From: Nemertoderma westbladi
Lineage: Eukaryota > Xenacoelomorpha > Nemertodermatida > Nemertodermatidae
Reading direction: 5' to 3'
DNA: 64,000 nucleotides
NCBI GenBank assembly: GCA_032718475.1
Contig: JAUCBJ010001555.1
Location: 26,825-90,824, forward strand
Part shown: piece by piece, positions 9,417 through 19,313 of the stretch
Layout: each line of letters opens with the position of its first letter
Position numbering within the stretch: position 1 is the stretch's first letter
The notes under the pieces: model-generated
The model's database searches: none
Told to the model about the DNA's origin: nothing
What the model saw: the letters and a program-made list of their open reading frames with translations, nothing else
Position numbers and translations under genes: made by a program

Positions 9417-11077
9417 TAACCCCCCCTCCAGCGTGCAAACGCGATCAGCCCGGAGAGAAGGTGGTCGGTGGGCGTCGGCGGCGGCCGAACCGGGAGAAAT
9501 TGGCCGAGTCCGGGATCAGCGGCGGCGTGGACTAGCATGGTGGCGTTGGCCAGGGCCTCCTTGGCCGCAGCGAAGGCGGAGGAGCAGTCGGATGACCAGG
9601 TAAAGACCGACCCGGCGGCGCCGGAGGCGGCTGCATGGAGTGGGGCAAGCACTTCAGCGATTCCGGGGGCGAAACGGTGGTAGAAATTGACCATCCCGAG
9701 GAACCGTTGGAGGCCGGCCTTGTCCGTGGGCGTGGCGAACTCGGTGATGGCGGTTACCTTGGAGGCGAGGGGAGTTACGCCGCGGGCGCTCACCGTGTGG
9801 CCGAGGTACTCGAGTTCGGGGAGGCCGAAACTACATTTCCTGCGTTGGACGACTAGGCCGTTGGCGACCAGGGCGCCGAAAACCTGTCACAAGTGCTCGG
9901 CGTGCTCCTCCTTCGTCTTGCTAGCCACCAAGATGTCGTCGAGGTAGACGAAGGCGCAGTCCAGGCCGCGGAGGACGCCGTCCATCAGTCGCTGGAATGC
10001 CTGCGCCGCGTTCTTCAGGCCGAACGGCATCCGCAGGAATTCCCAGAGGCCGAAAGGGGTGATGATGGCCATCTTGGGGGTGTCCGCCGCCCGCATCGGG
10101 ACCTGATGGTAGCCCCGGGCGAGGTCGATCTTGGAGAAGATCGTCGTGCCAGCCAAGCAGGCGTTGAAGTCCTGGATGTGGGGGAGGGGGTATTGGTCGG
10201 CCACGGTGGCCGCGTTGAGGCGCCTGAAATCGCCGCATGGACGCCAACCGCCCCCGGGCTTCGGCGCAATGTGCAGGGCCGACGACCACGGGGAATTGGA
10301 GCGCCGGATGATGCCGAGTTCTTCCATTTTGGCGAACTCGGCCTTGGCGACGGTCAGTTTCTCTGGGTCTAGACGACGAGCGCGAGCGTGAAGCGGGGGG
10401 CCTTCCATCACTATGTGGTGCTCCACCCCGTGGCGGTTGGCCACCCCGGGTTGGAACCGCGGGATGACGACCTCGGGGAACTCGTTGATGATGGCGTCAA
10501 AGGCGGAGATGGAGGCGACGTGAAGGCCGCTGACGCCGCTGTGGAAGGCGGCGGAGAAGGCTGGGATCACGTGGCCGTCGTCGAGGGAGATGAGGCGCCG
10601 GCTGCGGAGATCGATGGCGATGTTATGGGCGGCGAAGAAATCGGCTCCGAGGATGGCCCTGGGGACGGCGGCGATGGAGAACTCGAACCCGAAGTCCCGG
10701 GGGTGTGTTGTGCCAAAACGCATCCTGTGGGTGCGGTAGCCCCATGTAGAGATGGAGCTGCCGTTGGCCGCGATGAGGGGGGCGGTGGCCGGTCGCTTGC
10801 GGGCGGCGGCGTCGGCCGGGAGAACCGACACCTCCGCCCCACAGTCCACGAGGTAGACTATGCCTTGGTCGTCTCGCACCATGACAGTCTTCTTGGCTTG
10901 CCCCCGGGGAACGCCGACCGCCTGGGCTAGCGGCCGGCGTTGGCGTTTCCCGACCTCGATGCGGGATGAGAACCGTCGGCCGGGCAGTCGATGGTGATGG
11001 GAACGGCCGAAGACGAAGGACACCTGCCGCGTTCGCAGCGGTGGGCTGCCGGACCGAAACGCCGGTGGTACCAGCAT
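9407..11077 (-). pseudogene. Gypsy pol: protease and reverse transcriptase, broken by one TGA and a 3' deletion
   Basis: The frame overlaps gag by about 150 nt in another phase, as in elements using a ribosomal frameshift. Protease motif: VDCGAEVSVLP, with Cys where DTG/DSG is usual. RT motifs: FSKIDLARGYHQVP (motif A), FGLKNAAQAFQRLMD (B) and YLDDILVAS (C, the catalytic YLDD). A single in-frame TGA at 9889-9887 splits the frame; the codon before is Leu and the frame resumes with RT thumb sequence (GLQRFLGMVNFYHRF). After AADPGLGQFLP the RNase H and integrase regions are absent and the frame ends near the LTR. Confidence 0.88.
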
Positions 11078-11763
11078 GTGCCGCTCGGGTTGTCGGCGGT
11101 GTTGCGCTGCTGCTGTGGCTGCGTGGTGGAACGACGGCCGATGACCGAGACCCTGGCAGTGGGGACGGTAGAAGAGGAGCGGGCCTCCAAGATGCGGTCA
11201 GCGTCGACGGCGAGTGCGTTGAGGTCCGTTTGGTTCGACCCGGCGAGGACGCCCCGGACCTCGGCTGGCAGCTGGGCCAGGAAGATGGCCCGCAGGAGCG
11301 TTTCCGGGTCGGCATTGAGGCCTCTAATGTGCCGGAGGAGGCCGGTTGGCTTGAAGTCGCCGAGGCCGGCCAGCGAGAGAAGTTCCGCATCTTTGCTCGC
11401 CTGGGTGCGGCCGAAGGCCCTGCAGAGGGCGGTCTTGATGCCGTCGTACAGGTCGTTGGCCGGGGGGTTGATGATGTCGGACCGGACCTCTGCGGCGACG
11501 GCGTTGTCAAGGCACGCGATGATGTGGTTGTACTTGGTGCTGTCCACCGTGATCCCCTTGACATCGAATTGGGCCTCCACCTGCCGGAACCAAACCTCCG
11601 GGTCGGAAGTCCAGAACGGAGGTAGTTTGAGAGCGACCGCAGAGATGGCGGCTGGGGTAGCCAGGGCGGCTTTTGCGCCGGTGGGGTTGGCGGCCAAGGA
11701 GGCGGCCATGGCGGCAGCGGCGGCTTCGGCGAAGGCCTGATGTTCCTCGCGTGTAAGAGGCAT
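10927..11763 (-). CDS. Gypsy gag, CsRn1-like
   Basis: About 278 residues. The N-terminal Ala-rich segment leads into a capsid-like region (LPPFWTSDPEVWFRQVEAQF, YNHIIACLD, LRHIRGLNADPETLLRAIFL). This is followed by a CHCC zinc motif, CWYHRRFGPAAHRCERGRC (CX2HX9CX4C), which is characteristic of the CsRn1 clade. The protein should form the particle that packages element RNA. GC content is high, like pol and unlike the surrounding host DNA. The start ATG lies 60 bp inside the 5' LTR boundary. Confidence 0.9.
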   Translation of the reverse strand: MPLTREEHQAFAEAAAAAMAASLAANPTGAKAALATPAAISAVALKLPPFWTSDPEVWFRQVEAQFDVKGITVDSTKYNHIIACLDNAVAAEVRSDIINPPANDLYDGIKTALCRAFGRTQASKDAELLSLAGLGDFKPTGLLRHIRGLNADPETLLRAIFLAQLPAEVRGVLAGSNQTDLNALAVDADRILEARSSSTVPTARVSVIGRRSTTQPQQQRNTADNPSGTCWYHRRFGPAAHRCERGRCPSSSAVPITIDCPADGSHPASRSGNANAGR

Positions 11764-11804
11764 GAGGACGAAGTAGGCGGGGAAAATAATCAGAAAGGGA
11801 GTCT

Positions 11805-11822
11805 GAATCTCCGGGTCACCAA
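11805..11822 (-). other. Gypsy primer-binding site
   Basis: TTGGTGACCCGGAGATTC directly follows the 5' LTR on the minus strand. TGGTGACCC matches the start of the tRNA-Trp-type sites used by CsRn1-clade elements; the match beyond that is partial. Confidence 0.55.
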
Positions 11823-11978
11823 TGTAGTGGTCAACGAAAGAATAATATGATAAAACGAAATATAATATTATTGCTGACTAACAGAATGAGATAACTGAAT
11901 AAGCTGTACAGTATGAAGCAGTAGGACAGAGATGAAAAATGTAAGTTTTGAATATCCCGCCAAAGTCTCTACCCTACA
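11823..11978 (-). repeat. Gypsy LTR (5')
   Basis: 156 bp, matching 9261-9416. Followed on the plus strand by the target duplication TGTG. Confidence 0.95.
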
Positions 11979-13320
11979 TGTGCAACCCCGACGTCGACTG
12001 TTTCGGCGATCCCACCGTCCATCCCAATTCTCGCCCTAGAGACTCCCCCGAACTCCCTGACGAAGTCCAATGAAGTTTGTCTAGGCCCGCCTGTTCCTCG
12101 AAGCCGTAACTCTGTGCCCTGGCCTCCTCTTCCCTCTCCTCTGCTTCTATCCTCTCCCGTCTAGCGACTTCTTCCAGTCGCTTTGCTTCTCGTCTGTCCG
12201 CCTCTAGCTGCTCCCATCTCTGATATGGTGTATCTGTCTCCCCGTCTACCAGATGTCGGCTGTTGTAGTACACCGACTCGCCCTTCAGCCCCGGGTGGTC
12301 TACCAGACCGTCAAAGGCCACTTTAAAGGCTCTCCTGTAGCTTAGGGGTGATCCCGATAACAGAAATGCCCCTGGTTCCCTTTCGATAACTACGGTCATG
12401 AATAAGTTAAGCAAACTTATCATCATCCAGTCCTCCTGCAGGATATATCGCTTCTGATATACCTTTATCGCTCCTCTGCGAAACTGATATACCTCCTGCT
12501 TTCCCGGTCTCGCTCCCCACTTCAGCGAGTTCGCTAGTTCTGCTCCGTATTCTTCCCTAAACTTCCCCCAATCCATTGGTTTGTGGCATACGAGCCCCAA
12601 TAATTGGCCCATCGCCACCGCCCCGCATTGACCTGTGTTTTCGACCACCCCCAACCCATCCGGTGCCGTCATAGCCATAAAGACTTTCTGCATATCCAGG
12701 AGGTTGGTGGCGTCCGGACCGATGATCCTCTCCGCGTCCTCGCGAATCGCCGATCCCACTTTCGTCGTCGACTTCTCTCTTACTAAGACTTGTACCGCTT
12801 TCGGCAATCGGTCTAATTTCGGCCCGTCCTTCTTCCCATACGTCCCTAGGTCGAATAAGAAGATGTCCCAATTTGGCGCTGCCAAATGCAAGAGTATGGT
12901 CCTGGCCAACCCTGCCGTTCCTCGTCTCGAACCCGCTTCGTCTTCCACGGTTCCCTCGTCATCTAGGATCATATATCCTCCTCTGTTGACGGACTCTATG
13001 AATCTTTTCCAGTCCTTCCTCGGCGATTCCCTCGGATACTTCGGAATCCCGAACTTCGCCTCGTCTCCTTTCACCACGTAGTGGAAGTGTTGGAAGATCG
13101 CGTTGTCCAGCGACGGCGTCCCGTAGGTCCCGACCAACCGCTGTTCGTGCGCCTCCCGGAAGTGATCCTGCAGCGCTCGTGCCGCGTGACCCCTTTCCAA
13201 CCTCTCGTAGTATCCTCTCGTCTTCTCCTCTGGGTGTCTTTCGGTGAAATCCACCAATATTTCTTTTCCTCCTGACTCCGCCTTTCTCTTCCTGATCAGC
13301 TTACTCGCCATTCCGAACAC
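11979..13320 (-). pseudogene. BEL 1 ORF3, 5' half: DEDD 3'-5' exonuclease-like domain
   Basis: About 446 residues from ATG to the Gypsy insertion. Residues 116-310 read like the DnaQ/WRN-type exonuclease fold (PF01612-like): motif I YMILDDEG (D-x-E), a strand ARTILLHLA, FLFDLG, then LPKAVQVLV, motif II TTKVGSAIREDAERI, NLLDMQKVF, GQLLGL, WGARP, and a degenerate motif III RYILQEDWMM (Tyr followed by E/D). Families with these motifs trim DNA or RNA from the 3' end. The C-terminus has a Glu/Arg-rich helix (365-402). The frame is uninterrupted apart from the Gypsy. Alternative: an unrelated structural protein with chance motif matches. A search such as HHpred would decide. Confidence 0.5.
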
Positions 13321-13824
13321 TACACTCGCTCACCTGCAGGGTGGTGCCTTACCAAGGCGCAATACAGATGAGTGAAGTATTTAAGATGTTTCGTACAGTT
13401 CGATAATGGCCTACTTTTCTACTTAACTGCGCCTTTCAAGCTTAATTTAATCTAATTAATTTCGGAGCTAGTAAATCAGCCTAATTTACAATTTCCGTCC
13501 GTTACTTTTATTATGTTCTAGAACGACTTTCCTTGTGTTACCACTATTTTTCGATTTTAGCCCTATTCTATTTATTTATTTATTTTGCTTTGATTCTACT
13601 GTCCTACTACTTACTACTGCCTATGGATTTATTCTATTCTCTCTCTGATCCATATTCTGGCCTACTCAGTGGGCCTATGCAGTACAGCAGTATGCGTCGT
13701 GTGGCCACACGATTTATCCAGCTGCACTCATATGCCCCCCTCTCGCTACTAACTCTACTTACTGCTAATTAATATCTATATCCTATTTACCCCTTTTATC
13801 TCTCGCTCTCTCTCTCTAACTAAT
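13321..13824 (-). other. BEL 1 spacer upstream of ORF3
   Basis: AT-rich and non-coding, directly before the ORF3 ATG on the minus strand. It holds one TTCTAGAA dyad at 13516-13523. No further signal was recognised. Confidence 0.4.
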
Positions 13825-14674
13825 GGTACTACGTACCTACTAACTCTAACTCTAACTAGGTACTACGTACCTACTAACTCTAACTAACTATTGGTACTAC
13901 GTACCTACTAACTCTAACTAACTATTGGTACTACGTACCCTCTAACTCTAACTAGGTACTACGTACCTAGTAACTCTCTAACTATCGGTACTACGTACCC
14001 TCTAACTCTAACTCTAACTAGGTACTACGTACCTACTAACTCTCTAACTATCGGTACTACGTACCCTCTAACTCTAACTAACTATTGGTACTACGTACCC
14101 TCTAACTCTCTAACTATCGGTACTACGTACCCTCTAACTAACTAACTCTAGGTACTACGTACCTACTAACTAACTAACTCTAGGTACTACGTACCTACTA
14201 ACTCTCTAACTAACTCTAGGTACTACGTACCTACTAACTAACTAACTCTAGGTACCACGTACCTACTAACTAACTAACTCTATTGGTACTACGTACCCTC
14301 TAACTCTCTAACTATCGGTACTACGTACCCTCTAACTAACTAACTCTAGGTACTACGTACCTACTAACTAACTAACTCTAGGTACTACGTACCTACTAAC
14401 TCTCTAACTAACTCTAGGTACTACGTACCTACTAACTAACTAACTCTAGGTACCACGTACGTACTAACTAACTAACTCTAGGTACTACGTACCTACTAAC
14501 TAACTAACTCTAGGTACTACGTACCTACTAACTAACTAACTCTAGGTACTACGTACCTACTAACTAACTAACTCTAGGTACTACGTACCTACTAACTAAC
14601 TAACTCTAGGTACTACGTACCTACTAACTAACTAACTCTGGGTACTACGTACCTACTAACTAACTAACTAACTG
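13825..14674. repeat. Satellite inside BEL 1 between integrase and ORF3, about 28 units
   Basis: Units of about 23-32 bp share GGTACTACGTACC followed by a variable number of TAAC/TCTAAC words. Each core can fold as GGTAC-TAC-GTACC. Unit length varies through the number of CTAA words, unlike the rigid minisatellites elsewhere in the window. It separates the pol frame from ORF3. Confidence 0.93.
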
Positions 14675-14794
14675 TGTATCTACTATTATTTTTATTTTAT
14701 TTTTATTTTTATTTGTGTGGGAAGGGCGTCTCGCCCTCAATCCCACCCCCCTCAGTCCAAAACTTGGACGACTAAACTTCACTCTAACTCCGCT

Positions 14795-16336
14795 TTAAGG
14801 TGCCCCTTCTAGAAGACAGCATTTACCTACCGCTCTCCTGTAGGTTTTTCTGTCCTTCGCACCTATCTTTCCACCTATCCGCACTTCTACCGATCGGACT
14901 CTTCCGTCCTCGTCGGAGTAGGTGCCTACAACTCTCGCCAACCGCCATTGGTTGTTGATGATAGTATCATCCGTGACGATTACGAGATCTCCCTCTCTTA
15001 ACTCCCTGTTTGGCTTCCTCCACTTGCTTCGCTTATGGAGCGTGGGTAGGTATTCTTCTACCCACCTCCTCCAATACTCTGCGCTAATTGCTTTAGCTAC
15101 TTTCCAACTTTGGCGGGAGTGTATATCATCTGGGTCTACACCCCGCATATCGATGGTCGCTGGCCTTTCCATCAGAAAATGGCTAGGCGTCAACACGTCT
15201 AATGACTCAGGGTCATCATTCTCCGGATATAGCGGTCTGCTATTAATGATCCCCTCGCACTTCGCAAGTACTGTTCGTAAAACGTCCTCAGTGACCATGT
15301 GGGTGTTCATTAACTTCGTCATTAGACGCTTTGAACTGCCCACCAATCTCTCGACGCATCCTAGTGTATGTGGTGCATACGGCGTCCTTCTCTCCCACTT
15401 TACTTGTCGTCTTCTCATGGCCGCCCTGACTTCTTCTCCTTCTAAGATGTCCAAGGCCTCTGCCATCTCACTCTCTGCGCCCACAAAGTTGGTGCCGTTG
15501 TCGCTGTATATCACTGCGATCGTCCCACCTTTGCGGTCCCTAAACCTTTCTAAGGCGTTAATGAATGCTGATGCGGTTGCATCTTGGGCGAGTTCTATCC
15601 CTACCGCCCGCGTATTGTTGCATACGAAGATAATACCGTAGCGTTTCTCCGTGTGTCGCATCACCTTGATCTTTATCGGCCCGAACATGTCCACACCGCA
15701 ATGCGTAAATGGCGGGTCGTGCTGTCTTACCCTACTCGCCGGTAGTGGCGCCATCTCCTGTACGGCTCGTTCCTTCTTCGCTCGTCGGCAGGTCTGGCAC
15801 TGCCCCACTACCGCTTTAACCTTCTTCCTTAGTTGTTTGACCCAATAGGTCCTCCTTATCTCTGTGAGGGTTCGGTTGGTGCCCCCATGCAGTATCGATT
15901 TGTGGGAGTCCCATATGATCTGGTGGACTATAGGCGATCCTGTGGGAATGATGATGGGTTTCGGTGGCACGACTATACTGTTGTTATATCCCACCCTAGA
16001 ATTCATTACTAGAATCCCATCCTCGTTGAGTTGTGGCGACAGCGTGATCAACTCGCTATCCCGTCGGAGGTGCTGTTGGTTACCGACGCGTTCCACCTCG
16101 TCGCCGTAGTTCTTGCGTTGTTCATAGCGGATCACTGCCTTGGCCGCTCCTTCCAGATCTATGGTTGTCCTGGTCTTCTTGTCCTTGCCGACTCCCGCAA
16201 GGAAATTCCCAAAGGCTCTCCAGTACGCCACTAGTTTCTTGGTCTTATACCAACTAGAACTGTAGCTGAGGAGTTTATCCGTCGGGTTATCGCACAGTTC
16301 CCTTCCTGGTTGCACGTCCCTAATCTCCCTCACCAT
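14795..16336 (-). CDS. BEL 1 integrase
   Basis: About 513 residues. The zinc-binding HHCC region is visible (HQIIWDSHKSILHGGTNRT, then CQTCRRAKKER). The catalytic core follows: VDMFGPIKIK (first Asp), YSDNGTNFVGAESEM (second Asp), GCVERLVGSSKRL (Glu). A C-terminal domain with RKPNRELREGDLVIV resembles the DUF5641-type tail of BEL integrases. It inserts element cDNA into the genome. The frame differs from the RT frame and overlaps it by 17 nt, so either a frameshift is used or one base has been gained or lost near 16330. Confidence 0.93.
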   Translation of the reverse strand: MVREIRDVQPGRELCDNPTDKLLSYSSSWYKTKKLVAYWRAFGNFLAGVGKDKKTRTTIDLEGAAKAVIRYEQRKNYGDEVERVGNQQHLRRDSELITLSPQLNEDGILVMNSRVGYNNSIVVPPKPIIIPTGSPIVHQIIWDSHKSILHGGTNRTLTEIRRTYWVKQLRKKVKAVVGQCQTCRRAKKERAVQEMAPLPASRVRQHDPPFTHCGVDMFGPIKIKVMRHTEKRYGIIFVCNNTRAVGIELAQDATASAFINALERFRDRKGGTIAVIYSDNGTNFVGAESEMAEALDILEGEEVRAAMRRRQVKWERRTPYAPHTLGCVERLVGSSKRLMTKLMNTHMVTEDVLRTVLAKCEGIINSRPLYPENDDPESLDVLTPSHFLMERPATIDMRGVDPDDIHSRQSWKVAKAISAEYWRRWVEEYLPTLHKRSKWRKPNRELREGDLVIVTDDTIINNQWRLARVVGTYSDEDGRVRSVEVRIGGKIGAKDRKTYRRAVGKCCLLEGAP

Positions 16337-19313
16337 CTGGGAGTATATCTCTTCTCCCTCTGAATCTCCCTTCTCCTTCTGATACTGGTTCCGAGCCCGG
16401 GTCCACCTTCCTCATCGGCGGCCAGGCCTCTCTATCGCTCAGAAATTGTGGCCCATGTTGCCACAATACTTCCTTCTTCAGGAAAGTGTGGCGTTCCACG
16501 CCCCTCGACAGCAAGTCCGCTGGGTTCTCATCTGTTGGGCAGTAGTGCCACCTTTCCAGTTCTGTGCTCGCCCTTATTTCGTCCACTCTATTCGCGACGA
16601 ATATCGGGTATCTCGTCTTTTCGTTGTGTAGCCAACCAAGCACTACCATGGAGTCCGTCCAGTAGTGTGTCTCCACTATGTTGGGAATTGTATCCACTAG
16701 GTAGGCTGTGGCTCTAACTCCTAGTCTCGCAGCTGTCAATTCTAACTTGGGAACAGATGCTGAATCTGGCGGCGTTGACTTAGCTTTGCTAAAGGCTAGT
16801 CTGGGCTTGTGAGGCCCCTCTCGTTGTACTAAATAGAGTGCCGCTCCGTATGCCTCTAACGACGCGTCGGAGAACATATGTAAGTCCAGATTCGTCATGT
16901 TCCCGTCCGGAAAATACACTCGCGGCATGTTGTATGTTCCCATCCTCTCCAAGTCTCCTGTCCATTTGCTCCACTGTTTCTTGATGTCCTCTGGTACCTC
17001 TACATCCCACTCATCCTTCAATTTATATACTCTCTTGAGTATCTGTTTCCCCGTGACTAGTAGTGGGGATGCTAGGCCTAGGGGATCGTATATCCTTGCT
17101 ATATACGATACATAACCCCTCTTCGTATGGGTGTCTGCGCCCTCCTGGCTCAGCTGATACTTCAGTTCGTCTGTTTTCCTATCCCACACGATTCCCAATG
17201 CCTTCTGCTGGGATTCCGTTCTCTTAATCGCCATGTCCTGTCCTTTGGCTGTTGTAGGGTTGTCCATGGTCGATTCTGGTTTCTTGTCTTCTATTTCCTT
17301 GATAAATTCTTCTGAACTGGATTGGAATTTGGTCAGGTTGAAGCCGGATCCTTTCAGGATGTCGCGAACCTCGCGCCCTGTTTCCAGTATCTCCTCAACC
17401 GTATTTCCAGACTCCATACCGTCGTCTACGTAGAAGCCGCGTCTGATCATATCGACGGCCCTACTGCTGTATCTATCTTCCTTCCCCTTTACCGTGTCTC
17501 TCACTGCCATAGTCGTCGTAAATGAGGACGACTTGGCCCCCATATTTTGTACTACCATCTTATACGCTGGTATTACCGGCGGTTCTTCTTCGCCGTTATA
17601 CCATAAGAAGCGTTGACTGTCACTATCTTCTTCCGTTACACGTACCTGGTTGAACATGCCTTCTATGTCACACGTGAAGGCGTGTTTCCCGTTTCGAAAC
17701 CTAAGTAACACCTCTATGCCCGAATTGTAAATATTTGGGCCTTCCAACAGGTAATCGTTTAAGCATTTTCCGTCGGTCTTTGCCGATGCATCGACTACCA
17801 TCCTCAGTTTACCTTTCTTTGGGTCTAATGCTACGTGGAGTGGCAGGTAGTATGTCCTGTCCGTATTCGGCTCGTCGACCGGTAACTCCACGGCCCATCC
17901 TTTCTCGACGTACTTCTTAATGGTTTTGTGAATGTACTCGTTCTTCTCGGGGCTCCGTTTTAGTGTTTGTTTCAGCTTGCGGAGTCTCGTGAGTACCATC
18001 CCTCTATTATCGGGTAGCGGTATCTTCGGTAGTTTCCATACCATTCCTATTGTATACCGCCCCTCATCACACGTCATCGATTCCTCCACGCTTTGTAGAG
18101 CCTGTTTGTCTTCTACCGAGGTCCCGACCCCGGTCTCTTTCAGTCCCTCAAAGTCTTGCCTGAGCAGTCTTTTAAGCTGCTCCTCTGCTCCCTCATCACC
18201 CATTTCCTGCATTGTTCCCGCGAACATGCATCCTGATGTCTCCGACATCCTGAATGGTATCTTGCTCTTAATTGGACCACTCAGCGTCCACCCGAATGGC
18301 GTTAGTATAGCCACCGGGTCGCTCTGCTTGTCTTCGCCGAAGACCGTTTGCATTCTTTCGTGGGCCGTCGGGCAGTCCATTCCTACTATGATGGATACCT
18401 TCCTAACGTCCACGTCTGGGATCGAGAAGTCAATGTCGTCCAGGAATTTGTATTGCTCGACCTCGATGTTGGTTGGCCGCCTGGCATTGATGTTAATTGA
18501 CTCTATTACTTGGATGGGGTCGATGGTTGCCCCATAATCGCATCCTGGTGCTACTGCTGCAATTGCGCACCGTCCTGTCCTCATCTCTAGGATCTCATCT
18601 TTGCTAGAGATGGTTGTTACCGCCATCCTGCTTGGCCTTGTTCTCAATCCTATTTCTTCGGCTACCCATTCCTCTACTAATGTGAAGGCAGCTCCGCTAT
18701 CAACCAGCATCAGTGTTGTTACTGATCGATTGCCTTCCCCGATCACTCGTACTGGTACTACTCCAAGTAGCACTGTTCCTCTCTTCTTCGCCCCTACTGT
18801 GCTCGTTGCCATCGTCTGGCCTCTCCTTTGGCCAAACTTGACCGGCTTCTCTTGGCATTCCCTGGCCTTGTGTCCACTCTTCACACATCGCGAGCAGATT
18901 TTATTGCTCGACGCGTAATCTATCTGGTCTTGCCTCGGTAGCGCCTGCCAGTACCTGCAGTTCATGGTTTTATGAAGCGCATTTGCGTGTAACTGGCATT
19001 TGCTCTTTGGGTCGTAGCCCTCTTTATACAATGCATTGCGTATCGCAGTTATGTTTGTACCAAAGTCCCTACTATTCTTATTGACTGGATTTGGCCTACT
19101 GGACGTACTGGGGTTATGTTTATTCATGTTGTTATTGTTCCCCTGTCCGTCCCTTGATGTTGTCTTATCTTCGTTTGTCTGTGGACTTGCAGTCCCCTGC
19201 GTCGCTGCATATGGCAATGATTGCCTGAGTCTCGGTAATGCGTTCGATGTGTTGTGCTCTGGTTTGGGCCTGTGGTGAGTCTGTCTTTGGTCCCTTTCCC
19301 AGGCTGTCTTCAC
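16320..19313 (-). CDS. BEL 1 zinc knuckles, protease, reverse transcriptase and RNase H
   Basis: About 997 residues. Near the N-terminus: a CX2HX4HX4C knuckle (CQLHANALHKTMNC) and a classic CCHC (CSRCVKSGHKAREC). Protease: LMLVDSGAAFTLVEEW (DSG). RT: FTCDIEGMFNQVRV (motif A), then RRGFYVDDGMESG (YVDD). RNase H region: LHMFSDASLEAYGAALY and THYWTDSMVVLGWL. The polyprotein makes cDNA from element RNA. It overlaps the Gag core frame by about 150 nt in another phase, typical of -1 frameshifting but not proven. The last residues read out of frame where integrase takes over. Confidence 0.95.
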   Translation of the reverse strand: MKTAWERDQRQTHHRPKPEHNTSNALPRLRQSLPYAATQGTASPQTNEDKTTSRDGQGNNNNMNKHNPSTSSRPNPVNKNSRDFGTNITAIRNALYKEGYDPKSKCQLHANALHKTMNCRYWQALPRQDQIDYASSNKICSRCVKSGHKARECQEKPVKFGQRRGQTMATSTVGAKKRGTVLLGVVPVRVIGEGNRSVTTLMLVDSGAAFTLVEEWVAEEIGLRTRPSRMAVTTISSKDEILEMRTGRCAIAAVAPGCDYGATIDPIQVIESININARRPTNIEVEQYKFLDDIDFSIPDVDVRKVSIIVGMDCPTAHERMQTVFGEDKQSDPVAILTPFGWTLSGPIKSKIPFRMSETSGCMFAGTMQEMGDEGAEEQLKRLLRQDFEGLKETGVGTSVEDKQALQSVEESMTCDEGRYTIGMVWKLPKIPLPDNRGMVLTRLRKLKQTLKRSPEKNEYIHKTIKKYVEKGWAVELPVDEPNTDRTYYLPLHVALDPKKGKLRMVVDASAKTDGKCLNDYLLEGPNIYNSGIEVLLRFRNGKHAFTCDIEGMFNQVRVTEEDSDSQRFLWYNGEEEPPVIPAYKMVVQNMGAKSSSFTTTMAVRDTVKGKEDRYSSRAVDMIRRGFYVDDGMESGNTVEEILETGREVRDILKGSGFNLTKFQSSSEEFIKEIEDKKPESTMDNPTTAKGQDMAIKRTESQQKALGIVWDRKTDELKYQLSQEGADTHTKRGYVSYIARIYDPLGLASPLLVTGKQILKRVYKLKDEWDVEVPEDIKKQWSKWTGDLERMGTYNMPRVYFPDGNMTNLDLHMFSDASLEAYGAALYLVQREGPHKPRLAFSKAKSTPPDSASVPKLELTAARLGVRATAYLVDTIPNIVETHYWTDSMVVLGWLHNEKTRYPIFVANRVDEIRASTELERWHYCPTDENPADLLSRGVERHTFLKKEVLWQHGPQFLSDREAWPPMRKVDPGSEPVSEGEGRFRGRRDILPDGEGD

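Larger units (their letters stand above)
9261..11978 (-). mobile_element. Nested Gypsy-type LTR retrotransposon, CsRn1-like, internally deleted
   Basis: The 156 bp LTRs (9261-9416, 11823-11978; TGTAGTGG...CCCTACA in plus orientation) appear identical. The target duplication is TGTG (9257-9260, 11979-11982). The primer site next to the 5' LTR reads TTGGTGACCCGGAG, resembling the tRNA-Trp-type site of CsRn1 elements. GGAGGGGGGG precedes the 3' LTR. Gag, protease and RT are present; RNase H and integrase are missing, so the copy cannot be autonomous. It interrupts BEL 1 ORF3. Confidence 0.93.

Noticed and set aside
9370-11740. Several GC-rich plus-strand frames of 70-250 codons
   Set aside because: Antisense shadows of the GC-rich Gypsy gag and pol.
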